DNA of 64,000 nt from Nevskia sp. (GCF_021732705.1 NZ_JAKFUM010000022.1:41621-105620), one strand, 5' to 3'. Positions 1 to 8,954 are shown, numbered from the stretch's first letter. Translations and numbers: made by a program. The notes: generated by a model not told the origin, from the letters alone.

Positions 1-1
1 C

Positions 2-415
2 GGCGAGCATTTCTTCGACAAGCTCGAAGCGCTGCGGGCCCGCGGCGCGCTGCGGGTGCAGGCACTCGAAGTGTTCTACCTGTGCCTGCTGCTCGGCTTC
101 GAAGGCAAGTACGCGCTCGAAGGCTCGGAGAAGCTGGCCTACCTGAGCGCGCGCGTCGGCGACGAACTGAGCCACCACAAGGGCAAGCGCAGCGGCTTTG
201 CGCCGAACTGGAAGGCACCGGATGCCATTCGCCATCGGCTGCGCGGCGAAGTGCCGCTGTGGGCCTTCGGCGCGGTGTTCGCCGTGTTCGGCATGGTCGC
301 GTTCCTGCTGCTGCGCTGGCAGCTGTCGCGCCACACCGAGCAGACGCTGGCGGCGTATCAGCAGATCGTCGCGCAACCGCCGCTCAGCGCCAACATCACG
401 ATCACGCTGCCCTGA
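2..415 (+). CDS. tssL: Type VI secretion protein TssL (DotU/IcmH family), C-terminal part
   Basis: The first 137 visible residues are the end of a DotU-family protein; the frame runs off the left edge, so the start is missing. The segment carries the family pattern FYLCLLLGFEGKY (about residues 24-36 of the fragment), followed by a basic linker and one hydrophobic span (about 84-106), then a short periplasmic tail. That is the layout of short, tail-anchored TssL, an inner-membrane subunit that joins TssM and TssJ in the type VI membrane complex. There is no C-terminal OmpA-like peptidoglycan-binding domain. The rest of the T6SS cluster must lie to the left of the window. The gene is convergent with the flavin oxidoreductase, about 35 bp away. 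Confidence 0.85.
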   Translation, partial: GEHFFDKLEALRARGALRVQALEVFYLCLLLGFEGKYALEGSEKLAYLSARVGDELSHHKGKRSGFAPNWKAPDAIRHRLRGEVPLWAFGAVFAVFGMVAFLLLRWQLSRHTEQTLAAYQQIVAQPPLSANITITLP

Positions 416-451
416 GCGCTGCTCTGGGCGCCGCCGTCGTATGGCGTGCGC

Positions 452-1789
452 TCAGCCAGCCGCCTTGCGGGCCCGGTGCATGCGCCACGCGGTCCGGTAC
501 TCGTCGAGCAGATAGCGCCAGAACGCGCCGAACACGCCGAGATTGAAGTCCGGCTTCTGGCCATCGGCCAGCCGCATCAACTGCAGGTAATACCAGCCCT
601 GCTGGCCGAAGACGTTGATCAGCCGGAACAGGTGGACTTTGGTGGTCGGCGCGAAGATGCCGGGGCCGAGCTGCATGCGCTTCTCGTAGCGCGGGAATTC
701 GCTGATGCTGCGGTTCAGCAGCCGTTTCGGCAGATCCGGTTCGCCGCACAGTGGCCGGCCGAGGCCGATGACATCGCAGTCGCCGCTGGTCAGGGCCTCT
801 TCCATGCCGGCGCGGGTACGGAAGCCGCCGGTGACCAGCATCGGCATCTTCGCGACCTTGCGGATCGCGGTCGCGTATTCGAGGAAGTAGGCCTCGCGCC
901 GGCGCGTACTTTCGAGCTGCTGGGCCGGCGCTTCCTGATCCGGCGCGCGATAGCCGGCCACGTCCTTGGCCTTGCCTTCGTAGCCGAGCAGGCGCGGCTG
1001 CTCGTAACTGCCGCCGGAGACTTCGAGCAGGTCGATGCTGCTGGCGTTGAGCCACTCGACGACCTGCAGGCATTCCTCGATGGTGAAGCCGCCCTTCTGG
1101 AAATCGGCCGAGTTCAGCTTGACGCTGATCGCGAAGTCGGCACCGACGGCCGCGCGCGTGGCCTTGATCGTTTCCAGCAGCATCCGCGCGCGATTCTCGA
1201 GACTGCCACCCCAGGCATCGGTACGCAGGTTGGTGACGCCGGACAGGAACGACGACAGCAGATAGCCGTGCGCGCCGTGGATCTGCACGCCGGTGAAACC
1301 GGCTTCGCGGGCGGTGGCGGCGACCCGGGCGTAGCGCTGGATGAAGTCGAGAATCTCGTCCTCGCGCAGCGCGCGCGGCGTGGCGTAGTTCGCCAGCAGC
1401 TTGAGCTGCACGGCGCTCGGCGCGAGCGGTTCGCGCGTCACGTACATCGGCGACTGGCGGCCGGCATGGCTGATCTGCATCCACAGCTGGTTGCCGGCCG
1501 CAGTGCCGGCACGTGCCCAGGCTTTGAGCCGCTGCATGGTTTCCGGATCGGCTTGCGCCGGGTCCAGCGCGACATTGCCCGGGCGTTCGAGCACGCGGCG
1601 GTCGATCTGGACGTTGCCGGTGATCAGCAGACCGCAGCCGCCTTCGGACCACTGCCGATACAGCGTCTCGTGGCGCGATGTCGGCCGCAGAAGCGCATCG
1701 GCCACGCCCTCGGTCATCGCGCTCTTGCACAGACGGTTCGGCAGCACGGTGCCGCAGGGCAGGGTCAGCGGTTGGGCCAGCAGGTCCAT
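452..1789 (-). CDS. NADH:flavin oxidoreductase, Old Yellow Enzyme family
   Basis: A 445-residue single-domain TIM-barrel oxidoreductase that should bind FMN and reduce an activated alkene or enoate using NAD(P)H. Visible family motifs are QISHAGRQ (substrate-binding His), a QIHGAHGYLLSSFLS stretch, a DAWGGSLENR stretch and GGFRTR near the phosphate-binding end. There is no extra C-terminal iron-sulfur/FAD domain, so this is the short OYE form, not the FadH or BaiCD type. I start at the ATG 11 codons inside the longest open frame because the upstream alternative is a TTG. It is the last gene of a minus-strand run beginning with the ABC transporter genes. The natural substrate cannot be told from sequence. 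Confidence 0.85.
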   Translation of the reverse strand: MDLLAQPLTLPCGTVLPNRLCKSAMTEGVADALLRPTSRHETLYRQWSEGGCGLLITGNVQIDRRVLERPGNVALDPAQADPETMQRLKAWARAGTAAGNQLWMQISHAGRQSPMYVTREPLAPSAVQLKLLANYATPRALREDEILDFIQRYARVAATAREAGFTGVQIHGAHGYLLSSFLSGVTNLRTDAWGGSLENRARMLLETIKATRAAVGADFAISVKLNSADFQKGGFTIEECLQVVEWLNASSIDLLEVSGGSYEQPRLLGYEGKAKDVAGYRAPDQEAPAQQLESTRRREAYFLEYATAIRKVAKMPMLVTGGFRTRAGMEEALTSGDCDVIGLGRPLCGEPDLPKRLLNRSISEFPRYEKRMQLGPGIFAPTTKVHLFRLINVFGQQGWYYLQLMRLADGQKPDFNLGVFGAFWRYLLDEYRTAWRMHRARKAAG

Positions 1790-1905
1790 GGTCGGGCACG
1801 GTTTCAGGGGTGAAAGCAAACGCTAACCCGCTGAATCGCTGAATGAAAGTGCCTGCCTTGTCAGTTTCCGCCGGTTCGCCGCGGGCGCGCGGCTCCGCTG
1901 CACGC

Positions 1906-2724
1906 TCAGTGCTGGCAGCCCGGGCACCAGCAGCTGGCGCGGTTGCCGAGGCGGATGCCCTTGATCGTCGCGCCGCAGACCCGGCACGGCTGGCCTTCGC
2001 GGCCGTAGACGTAGAGATCCTGCTGGAAATAGCCGGACGCGCCGTCGGCGCCGGCAAAGTCGCGCAAGGTGGTGCCGCCCTGCGTGATCGCCTCGGTCAG
2101 CACCTCGCGGATGCGCATGGCCAGTCGCCCGTATTCGGCCCGCGTGACCTTGCCGGCCTTGCGCGTCGGCTTGAGGCCGGCACGGAACAGCGATTCGGCC
2201 GCGTAGATATTGCCGGCGCCGACGACGACATGCCCGTCCATCACGAAGTTCTTCAGCGGTGCGCTGCGGCCGCGCGACTTCTCGAACAGGTAGTCGCCGC
2301 TGAATGCGGGCGAGAACGGCTCGGGGCCGAGGGCGTCAATCAGCACATGGCCCGGTTCGCTGACCGGCCACGGCAGCACGGCGCCGAAGCGGCGCGGGTC
2401 GTGATAGCGCAGCAGGCGGCCATCGTCGAGGAACAGGTCGACATGGTCGTGCTTTTTCGCGTCCGGCTCGCCATCGAGCACCAGCACGCGGCCGGTCATG
2501 CCGAGGTGGATGATCAGGCGGTCGCCGCCGATCATCTGGAAAATCAGGTACTTGCCGCGACGGCTGACGGCTTCGATGCGCTGGCCGGTGGCGAAGGCTT
2601 CGAACGTCGGCGGCACCGGCCAGCGCAGGCGCGGATCGCGGACGACGACCCGCCGGATCTGGCGCCCGAGCACATGCGGCTCGACGCCACGGCGGACGGT
2701 TTCAACTTCAGGGAGTTCAGGCAT
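1906..2724 (-). CDS. mutM: Formamidopyrimidine-DNA glycosylase (Fpg/MutM)
   Basis: A base-excision repair enzyme that removes 8-oxoguanine and formamidopyrimidines and nicks the abasic site. The 272-residue protein starts with MPELPEVE, so the catalytic Pro-2 and Glu-3 are intact. It has the conserved lysine region DGEPDAKKHDHV and ends in the family's CxxC...CxxC zinc finger (CRVC then CPGC in the last 25 residues). Length and termini are exactly those of the family. It lies about 85 bp downstream of the DUF4340 gene and 115 bp upstream of the oxidoreductase, all on the minus strand; whether one transcript covers all of them is not clear. Confidence 0.97.
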   Translation of the reverse strand: MPELPEVETVRRGVEPHVLGRQIRRVVVRDPRLRWPVPPTFEAFATGQRIEAVSRRGKYLIFQMIGGDRLIIHLGMTGRVLVLDGEPDAKKHDHVDLFLDDGRLLRYHDPRRFGAVLPWPVSEPGHVLIDALGPEPFSPAFSGDYLFEKSRGRSAPLKNFVMDGHVVVGAGNIYAAESLFRAGLKPTRKAGKVTRAEYGRLAMRIREVLTEAITQGGTTLRDFAGADGASGYFQQDLYVYGREGQPCRVCGATIKGIRLGNRASCWCPGCQH

Positions 2725-2810
2725 CGCAACAGCCTGCCATCAAACGCAGGCCGCGTGGCGTTGCGCGATGCGCCGCTCGCGTCCCGCGAGGCGATCGATC
2801 GCGGGATGCC

Positions 2811-3815
2811 TCAGGGCGGCGGTTGCGCGCCGGCCGGTGCGGCGTCATCGGCCGGTGCCGCCGCGGCGTCGCCGGACTCTGCGTCCGGCGCGGCTTCGGC
2901 GTCGTCGGCCACCGCGTCCTTGAACAGGTCGACCGGTTTCAGCGGCTTGCTCAGGCGTTCGACGTCGGTCGGCACGAACTGGTAGCTCACCGGCACGTCG
3001 CGCCGCTCGAGGAAAATCGACTCACCCTTGCTGATGATCGCGTACCGCAGCGTGCTGCCGTCGGCGAGCGTCACGGCCAATGTCGGCTTCTGGCTGGCCT
3101 TGTCGTTCGGATCCGGTGGCAGCGTGGCGATCGCACGGACCTCGTGCCAGGCCTTGTTCATCTCGGCCAGATTCTCGGCGGTGGCCTGCGCGCTGGGCGG
3201 CGTGGCAATCCAGCCGTCACCGGCGGCATTGCGCTCGACTTTCAGTCCCGGCGCTTCGATGCGCATGATCTTCGCGCTCGCCGGAATCAGCGCCTTGTTG
3301 ACCAGATCGGTGAAGTCGCCATCGATCGCGGTCGCCGAAAAGTCGTCGACGAGGCTGATCCGATTGTCGGCGACGCCCGGATTCAGCTCGATGTAGCGCG
3401 TGCGCTTCAGCGGCTCGATCTCGCCGACGCCGAGCGTCACGTCGTCGAGCTGCACGACGGTCTTCGCCGGATCCAGCCCGAGATCGGCGCGCTTGGCGCG
3501 TGCGGTGTTGATGCTGCCGCGGGTTTCGGTCGTGGCGAGCGCGGTCAGGTTGCCGATCTGGACCAGATCGGCCTGGATCCGGACCGGTGCCGTGAGGTCC
3601 CAGCCGGCCTCGCCGCGTTCGAGCACGATTTCCGGGCTGCCGATGTTCTTGAGCTTGATCCGCTTGATGTCGCCGGCGACCAGTTCGGTCAGCGGCGGCT
3701 GGCGCTCGATGGCCTTGGCGATCTTCTGCTCTTCCTGCTTCTGGTCGCGCACCACCAGCCAGATCAGCACGCCGACCACGACCAGCAGCACCAGGTTCAG
3801 GTATTTCTGTTTCAT
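2811..3815 (-). CDS. DUF4340 domain protein of a Gld-like ABC system
   Basis: A 334-residue protein with one N-terminal membrane anchor (about residues 5-23) followed by a periplasmic region of the DUF4340 type, recognised from its position and from the weak internal repeats rich in charged beta-like segments. The C-terminal 35 residues are a low-complexity Ala/Pro/Asp tail. DUF4340 genes commonly follow gldG-like genes in proteobacterial ABC-2 operons, as here, where it starts 75 bp after the GldG-like gene. The biochemical role of the domain is unknown. It probably forms the periplasmic part of the exporter together with the upstream gene product. Confidence 0.8.
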   Translation of the reverse strand: MKQKYLNLVLLVVVGVLIWLVVRDQKQEEQKIAKAIERQPPLTELVAGDIKRIKLKNIGSPEIVLERGEAGWDLTAPVRIQADLVQIGNLTALATTETRGSINTARAKRADLGLDPAKTVVQLDDVTLGVGEIEPLKRTRYIELNPGVADNRISLVDDFSATAIDGDFTDLVNKALIPASAKIMRIEAPGLKVERNAAGDGWIATPPSAQATAENLAEMNKAWHEVRAIATLPPDPNDKASQKPTLAVTLADGSTLRYAIISKGESIFLERRDVPVSYQFVPTDVERLSKPLKPVDLFKDAVADDAEAAPDAESGDAAAAPADDAAPAGAQPPP

Positions 3816-3890
3816 CGACGGACTCGGCCGAGCGAAAGGGGAGCGCTGCCGGCCCGCCGCGTCACCGCGCCGGGCCGGCCTGCGACAAGC

Positions 3891-5267
3891 TTACTGGCGG
3901 CGGCGGATCAGCCAGCGGCCCACGCCGAATGTCAGCAGCAGCAGCGGAATGATCGCGGTGAAGCCGGCGCCGTACAGCCAGTACGCCCACGGCGGCAGGA
4001 ACAGCGAGACGTCCGGTGCGACCGGCACATCGATATTGATCTGGGCATCGCGCGACGACACCCACTGCACGATCGTCGTCGCCAGCTGCTTGTTGCCGTA
4101 GCGGCTGAGCATCAGGTCGGACAGGAAATCGCCGTCACCGAACAGCGCGATGCGCTGGACCCGCTTCGGCTGATCCTCGGTCGGCGGAATGTCGCGGGTC
4201 ATCGTCAGGCCGATGGTCAGCGGGCCCGGCAGGTCGCCGGCTTCCGGATTGAACTTGACCTCGCCTTCGAGCTTGTTCTTTTCCAGCCAGGCATCGTCCT
4301 TGGTCTTGACGATCGGCACGTAGGTCCAGCCTTCGGCCTTCGGCACGTTCTGGGTATCGAACTCGATCGACCGGGCCAGCGGGAACGCGGTCAGGCTCTT
4401 GAATTCCTGGGTGACGGCATTCGGCGGGTAGCTGTTGGTGAAGAACACGGCCGGGCTCGGCGAGCCAAGCTGGGCGTAGTTCGCGAAGATCACCGTGCCT
4501 TCCTGCCAGCGAATGCCCAGCGTCTTGTCGAGATCGCCCATCGCGACCGGATAGTCCGGATCCGTGATCCAGAACAGGTTGCCGCCGTTCTTGACGAAGT
4601 CGTTGATCAGCTTCACTTCGCCGTCGGCCAGCGACTGCGTCGGGCTGGCCAGCACCAGCGCGGCGGCGTTCTCCGGAATGCGCGGCGTGTTCAGCAGGTC
4701 CAGCGGCAGCACCTTCAGGCCCTTCTGGGTCAGCGCTTCCCCGAGCTGGCTGATGTCGAACTGGGTCTTGCCGACGGCGACATCGGTGCTGCGCTCGCCA
4801 TGGCCGCGGACGAACAGCACGTAGCGCTCGGTGGAATCGGCGAGACGCTGCAGCACGTTGCTGATCACCGTTTCCGACATCTGCACCAGCGATTCGTGGC
4901 GGCCCTTGTACTCGACCACCGCCTGACCGGGCTGGGTGACGTTGTACTCGCGTGCCCGGACCGGCTCGGCACCCGGATCGACGTATTCCAGCACCACGTT
5001 CTTCTTGAAGCGCTGGTAGCGGGCGATCATCGCCGCGATTTCAGTGCGGCCCTCGGTGCCCGGGTAGTCGAAGATCAGGAACTTGATCTCTTCGGGCATC
5101 TGGGCGAGCTGCGCCTGGCTGCCGGCGGTCAGCGTATTGCGGTTGCCGTAGGTCCAGTCGAGCTCGACCTTGTAGCGCGTCGACACGAACGCCGCGAGGC
5201 CGACGACGACGAAGATCAGAACCGTGTTCAGCGTGCGCTGGAAGCGCCGTGCGGAAGTCTTTTTCAT
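3891..5267 (-). CDS. GldG-like ABC transporter auxiliary protein
   Basis: A 458-residue protein with a membrane segment near each end (about 15-32 and 425-450). Between them is a large extracytoplasmic domain matching the GldG/ABC-type uncharacterised transport domain; it opens with a helix-beta pattern around NRNTLTAGSQ and includes KVLPLDLLNT and a GGNLFWITDPD stretch typical of the family. In Bacteroidetes GldG works with GldA and GldF in gliding; proteobacterial copies such as this one are not known to be involved in motility. It is 18 bp downstream of the permease gene, so the two are almost certainly co-transcribed. The transported substrate is unknown. Confidence 0.85.
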   Translation of the reverse strand: MKKTSARRFQRTLNTVLIFVVVGLAAFVSTRYKVELDWTYGNRNTLTAGSQAQLAQMPEEIKFLIFDYPGTEGRTEIAAMIARYQRFKKNVVLEYVDPGAEPVRAREYNVTQPGQAVVEYKGRHESLVQMSETVISNVLQRLADSTERYVLFVRGHGERSTDVAVGKTQFDISQLGEALTQKGLKVLPLDLLNTPRIPENAAALVLASPTQSLADGEVKLINDFVKNGGNLFWITDPDYPVAMGDLDKTLGIRWQEGTVIFANYAQLGSPSPAVFFTNSYPPNAVTQEFKSLTAFPLARSIEFDTQNVPKAEGWTYVPIVKTKDDAWLEKNKLEGEVKFNPEAGDLPGPLTIGLTMTRDIPPTEDQPKRVQRIALFGDGDFLSDLMLSRYGNKQLATTIVQWVSSRDAQINIDVPVAPDVSLFLPPWAYWLYGAGFTAIIPLLLLTFGVGRWLIRRRQ

Positions 5268-5285
5268 GGGAAGAAGTGTCCGGGA

Positions 5286-6029
5286 TCAGCTGCGTTCGCT
5301 GTCGAGCCGCAGCACGGCCAGCCACAGGAACAGCCCGGTGAAGAGCAGATAGAACACGACGTCGCCGGAATTGAAGATGCCGCGACGCATGCTTTCGAAG
5401 TGGCTGACGAGCGCCAGATAGCCGAGCACGTCGCCGACCCAGCCGTGCTGCGTGCCGAGGATCTGCATCATCCAGAACAGCAGCAGCAGGCCGAAGCTGC
5501 CGACCGCGGCGATCGTCGGTTCCTTGGTCAGCGTCGAGACGAACAGGCCGGCCGCGCCGAGCGACATCATCAGCAGGGTCAGCCCGAGCAGGCCGGCACC
5601 GATGCGGCCGAGGTCCAGATTCGAGCCGACCAGCAGCACCAGCGGCATCGAGGCCAGCAGCGCGATCGTCGCGAGGATGAACACCGACAGGCCCAGAAAC
5701 TTGCCGAGCACGACCTGGATCAGCGACACCGGCGACGACAGCAGCAGGGTCAGGCTGCCGGATTTCCGCTCTTCGGCGAACAGGCGCATGGTCAGGATCG
5801 GCATGATCAGCAGCAGCACGATCGTCGCGAACGAATACAGGCCGCCGCCGATGTAGTCGGCCAGACCGGTGTACTTGTCCTGACCGCGCGGGTTCTGCGC
5901 GTATTCGAGGATCAGCAGCAGGAACACGACGCCGAGGATGGCCTGCATCACGGCCAGCACGGCCCAGGCCAGCGGGGAAACGAAGATGCGCCGCGCTTCG
6001 GTGCGGGCGATGGTCAGCGTGGTCAACAT
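5286..6029 (-). CDS. ABC-2 type transporter permease (GldF-like)
   Basis: A 247-residue inner-membrane protein with about six hydrophobic spans, and the ABC-2 signature between spans 2 and 3 (MRLFAEERKSGSLTLLLSSP, residues 81-100). The ATG shares one base with the TGA of the ATPase gene (TGATG), indicating translational coupling; a longer open frame upstream is only the shadow of the ATPase gene. It should form the channel of an exporter powered by the upstream ATPase, with the GldG-like and DUF4340 proteins as periplasmic parts. Confidence 0.9.
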   Translation of the reverse strand: MLTTLTIARTEARRIFVSPLAWAVLAVMQAILGVVFLLLILEYAQNPRGQDKYTGLADYIGGGLYSFATIVLLLIMPILTMRLFAEERKSGSLTLLLSSPVSLIQVVLGKFLGLSVFILATIALLASMPLVLLVGSNLDLGRIGAGLLGLTLLMMSLGAAGLFVSTLTKEPTIAAVGSFGLLLLFWMMQILGTQHGWVGDVLGYLALVSHFESMRRGIFNSGDVVFYLLFTGLFLWLAVLRLDSERS

Positions 6030-6994
6030 CAGGCGGCTTCCTGCGTCGGGGCGGCGGCTTCGGTATGCAGCACTTCGCCCAGCGTCAGCTCGACGAAGAT
6101 CTCTTCCAGCGTGCGGACCTGCGCATGCAGCTCGATCAGGCCCCAGCCGCCGGCATCCGCCGCAGCGGCAATCGCCGCGCGCGGGTCTGCGGTGCCGACG
6201 ACATGCACGCGGAAGTGCTGGCGCGGCGCCGGCTCGACCTTCGCGACGCCCGGCAGGGCGGCGAGGGCGGCGGCCTTCGGCGGATTCGTGAAGCCGACCA
6301 GCACGGTCTTGAAGCCTTCGGTGCCGGCGGCGGCTAGCGGCTCGGAATACACCACGCGACCGCGGTGGATGATCATCACGCGGGCACACACGGCCTGGAT
6401 TTCCGGCAGGATGTGGGACGACAGGATGACCGAGTGCTGCTCGCCCAACTCCTTGATCAACTTGCGGATTTCGAGGATCTGGATGGGATCGAGGCCGACC
6501 GTCGGTTCGTCGAGGATGACCACGGCCGGGCGATGGATGATCGCCTGCGCGATGCCGACGCGCTGCTGGTAGCCCTTCGACAGGTTGCCGATCAGCCGCT
6601 TCGCCATCTCGTTCAGGCCGCACGAGGCCTTGGCGCTGGCCAGCGCGTCCTTCAGATCGGACTTGCGCACGCCGTGCAGGCCGGCGGCGTAGCGCAGGTA
6701 CTCGTCGACGGTCAGTTCCGGGTAGACCGGCGGCTGTTCCGGCAGATAGCCGAGGCTCTTCTTGGCGCCGCGCGGATCGTCCGCCAGCGACACGCCATTG
6801 ATCGTGACGTGGCCCTCGGTCGGTGCCAGCACGCCGGCCAGCATCTTCATCGTCGTCGACTTGCCAGCGCCGTTCGGGCCGAGCAGGCCGAGAATTTCGC
6901 CTTTGCGCAGCGTCAGGTTGACGTTGTTCGCCGCGACATTGTTGCCGTAGCGACGCGTCAGCCCCTGCGCCTCCATCAGGATGGGATTGTCCAT
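6029..6994 (-). CDS. ABC transporter ATP-binding protein (GldA-like)
   Basis: A 321-residue ATPase with an intact Walker A (GPNGAGKST), a signature region around LSKGYQQRVGIAQA, Walker B with VVILDEPT, and the switch histidine in LSSHIL. The last 90 residues form the extra domain seen in GldA and other ABC-2 exporter ATPases. I start at MDNPIL because residues upstream are not conserved-looking and a sigma70-like promoter lies about 90 bp further upstream. It is the first gene of the four-gene exporter operon and should energise export through the adjacent permease. Confidence 0.9.
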   Translation of the reverse strand: MDNPILMEAQGLTRRYGNNVAANNVNLTLRKGEILGLLGPNGAGKSTTMKMLAGVLAPTEGHVTINGVSLADDPRGAKKSLGYLPEQPPVYPELTVDEYLRYAAGLHGVRKSDLKDALASAKASCGLNEMAKRLIGNLSKGYQQRVGIAQAIIHRPAVVILDEPTVGLDPIQILEIRKLIKELGEQHSVILSSHILPEIQAVCARVMIIHRGRVVYSEPLAAAGTEGFKTVLVGFTNPPKAAALAALPGVAKVEPAPRQHFRVHVVGTADPRAAIAAAADAGGWGLIELHAQVRTLEEIFVELTLGEVLHTEAAAPTQEAA

Positions 6995-7331
6995 TGAATT
7001 TTGAGGTCTGCCGAATGGAAAGCCGCGCGAAACCGCTCCAAAACCCACGGAGAACGATGTCGGTGCGGGATGCAGCGCCGGATTCTATGCGCCGCGCTAG
7101 TCAGATCAATAGCATGGACGGTGACCGGCGTTCCGGCATGAATCCGGATCAAGACCGCTTATCGCCCTGCAAAACCCTGCAACAGCACGCTAGTTCCGTG
7201 CAACGGCCGTCATTCTGCGCAATTCCAGCTTTCGAAACCGTGACGCGCCGGGCCTCCGGACGACCGGTCCAGGGTGCGGGTCCCCGCGATGTTTGCCGGA
7301 ATGCGCCCGAATTCGCGGATTCCCGCCCGGA
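6995..7331 (-). other. Intergenic region between the ABC operon and the LpxL-like gene
   Basis: This 337-bp stretch shows no open frame that looks protein-coding. Both flanking genes are on the minus strand, so it holds the 3' end of the acyltransferase transcript and the promoter region of the ABC exporter operon. No strong hairpin with a T-tract is visible. Confidence 0.6.
7082..7109 (-). promoter_or_regulatory. Candidate sigma70 promoter for the ABC exporter operon
   Basis: On the minus strand TTGATC (7109-7104) and TAGAAT (7087-7082) are separated by 16 bases. This matches the sigma70 consensus at 4 of 6 and 5 of 6 positions. Transcription would start near 7075, about 80 bases before the ATPase start codon. 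This is pattern matching only. Confidence 0.45.
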
Positions 7332-8213
7332 TCACCGGCTGCGATAAAAGTCCGGTTCGCCGGGTGGGCGGCGGCGGAAGCGCCGGTAGCTCCACCAGTA
7401 CTGCTCCGGCAGCGCCCGGACACAGGCTTCGACGCCTTCGTTCAGGGCGGCCGGGCCGTGCGCGGCGTCGGCGATCGCGGCCGATGCCGGCCACAGCCGG
7501 AAGCGGAAGCCGGCGGCGCGCGGCAGGCGCTCGGCGACGATGAACAGTACCGGCGCACCGGTGCGCGCCGCGAGCTTGGTCACCAGATCCATCGTGTTGG
7601 CCGGCATGCCGAACAGCGGCGCGAAAACCGTACCGGAGGATTCCGGTGGATCGTGATCCGGCAGGATGCCGACCATCTCGCCGCGCTTGAGGGCCGACAG
7701 CAGCGCCTTGACCCCGGCGCCGGTCGTCGGCACCGGCGTCACCGTCGGCCAGCGGGCGCGGCCGTCGCGGATCACGGCATCGGCGGCGCCCTTCTGCGGC
7801 TTGTACAGCACCGTCAGTGGCGCGACCTGCGCGCAGAAGAAGCTGGCCAGCTCCCAGGCGCCCTGATGCGGTGTCAGCAGGATCACGCCGCGACCCTGCG
7901 CGTGGGCGTCGCGAATCGTCTGAAGCGCACTTGTGTCGTCGAGCCAGCGGCGCAGGCGACGGTCCGGGCCGTACCAGATCGCCGGCGCTTCGAAGATCGC
8001 CTGACCGCTGGCCATCAGGCTGGCGCGGGCGATGCGGTGGCGCGCCTCCGGTGCGGCATCCGGCAGGCAGCGTTCGAGGTGCAGCACGGTGATCGCCCGG
8101 AACCGGTTCGGCAGCCGCCACAGCAGCCGCCCGAGGCCCGCGCCCAGCGCATGCAGCAGGCCCAGCGGCAGCTGGCCGAGCACGGTGAACACGACGCGAA
8201 GTACAGTCTGCAT
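7332..8213 (-). CDS. LpxL/HtrB-like lipid A acyltransferase family protein
   Basis: A 293-residue lysophospholipid-acyltransferase-family enzyme. It has an N-terminal hydrophobic segment, the HX4E catalytic motif in LTPHQGAWEL, the LYKPQK block and a downstream LPDHDPPESSG block, all typical of the lauroyl/myristoyl transferases that add secondary acyl chains to Kdo2-lipid A. It ends with the WSYRRFRRRPPGEPDFY pattern shared with that family. It is divergent from dtd, 47 bp apart. A second member of the family lies at 22760-23692, next to waaA, and is the more likely housekeeping LpxL. This one may use another acyl chain or an ornithine/amino lipid acceptor. Confidence 0.85.
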   Translation of the reverse strand: MQTVLRVVFTVLGQLPLGLLHALGAGLGRLLWRLPNRFRAITVLHLERCLPDAAPEARHRIARASLMASGQAIFEAPAIWYGPDRRLRRWLDDTSALQTIRDAHAQGRGVILLTPHQGAWELASFFCAQVAPLTVLYKPQKGAADAVIRDGRARWPTVTPVPTTGAGVKALLSALKRGEMVGILPDHDPPESSGTVFAPLFGMPANTMDLVTKLAARTGAPVLFIVAERLPRAAGFRFRLWPASAAIADAAHGPAALNEGVEACVRALPEQYWWSYRRFRRRPPGEPDFYRSR

Positions 8214-8260
8214 CCCGCCATTATCGCCCGACCGGGCCCCGCGCCTTCGATGCCCCTTCG

Positions 8261-8707
8261 ATGATCGGACTCCTGCAACGCGTCCGGCGCGCCAGCGTCG
8301 AGATCGATGGCCGCACGATGGCCCGGATCGACCGCGGCCTGCTGGTGCTGATCGGCATCCAGCGCGGGGACACGCCCGCCCGCGCCTCGCGCCTGCTCGA
8401 ACGGCTGCTCGGCTACCGCGTGTTCGAGGACGACACCGGCCGCATGAACAAGAGCCTGCGCGATCTCGGCCCGGAACGCGGCGGCCTGCTGCTGGTCTCG
8501 CAGTTCACCCTGTCGGCCGATACCGACAGCGGCACGCGCGCCAGCTTCACGCCGGCCGCGCCACCCGACGAGGCGCGCGCGCTGTACGCCGGCCTGGTCG
8601 CCGAGGCGCAAGCCATCTGGCCCGGTGCGGCCAGCGGCGTGTTCGGGGCGGACATGCAGGTCAGCCTCGTCAACGACGGGCCGGTCACGTTCTGGCTGGA
8701 GGCCTGA
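8261..8707 (+). CDS. dtd: D-aminoacyl-tRNA deacylase
   Basis: A 148-residue enzyme that hydrolyses D-aminoacyl-tRNAs and mischarged Gly-tRNA(Ala), so that D-amino acids do not enter proteins. Both family signatures are intact: SQFTL (active-site loop) and the C-terminal NDGPVTFWLE with its cross-subunit Gly-Pro. The start MIGLLQRVRRASVEIDG is canonical. It is the first gene of a plus-strand run (dtd, small gene, ttcA, TraB-like) with tRNA-related functions at both ends. Confidence 0.97.
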   Translation: MIGLLQRVRRASVEIDGRTMARIDRGLLVLIGIQRGDTPARASRLLERLLGYRVFEDDTGRMNKSLRDLGPERGGLLLVSQFTLSADTDSGTRASFTPAAPPDEARALYAGLVAEAQAIWPGAASGVFGADMQVSLVNDGPVTFWLEA

Positions 8708-8711
8708 GCCG

Positions 8712-8954
8712 ATGGCGACCGACGGCAAGGCCATCGTTGATGCCATGGACGACGACCCCAACGATGACCCATATCAGGCCCCGCGCCGCTGGGTCCGCGG
8801 CGACGAGGTTGCGAGCCTGGTCAAGCACATGGGCCGGGTGATTCCGGACAGCGAGTGGCGCGCGGCAGTCGATGGCCGCGGCGTGTCGGCCGCGCCGGGC
8901 CCGGCCGCCGCTGCGCCGCCCGATCCGTCCGCCGACACGACCGCCGGCGCCTGA
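8712..8954 (+). CDS. Small acidic protein of unknown function
   Basis: An 80-residue reading frame starting 4 bp after dtd and ending 72 bp before ttcA. The N-terminal half is acidic (DAMDDDPNDDPYQAP), the middle has a plausible small conserved-looking block (WVRGDEVASLVKHMGRVIPDSEW), and the last 25 residues are low-complexity Ala/Pro. No signal peptide or membrane span is visible. I do not recognise a family. Its tight spacing after dtd argues that it is translated as part of the operon. Confidence 0.55.
   Translation: MATDGKAIVDAMDDDPNDDPYQAPRRWVRGDEVASLVKHMGRVIPDSEWRAAVDGRGVSAAPGPAAAAPPDPSADTTAGA

Noticed and set aside
2823..6572. Very long open frame on the plus strand opposite the ABC exporter genes (about 1250 codons)
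   Set aside because: It is antisense to three well-supported genes and reads as Arg/Gln/His-rich low-complexity protein. High GC content makes such frames common.
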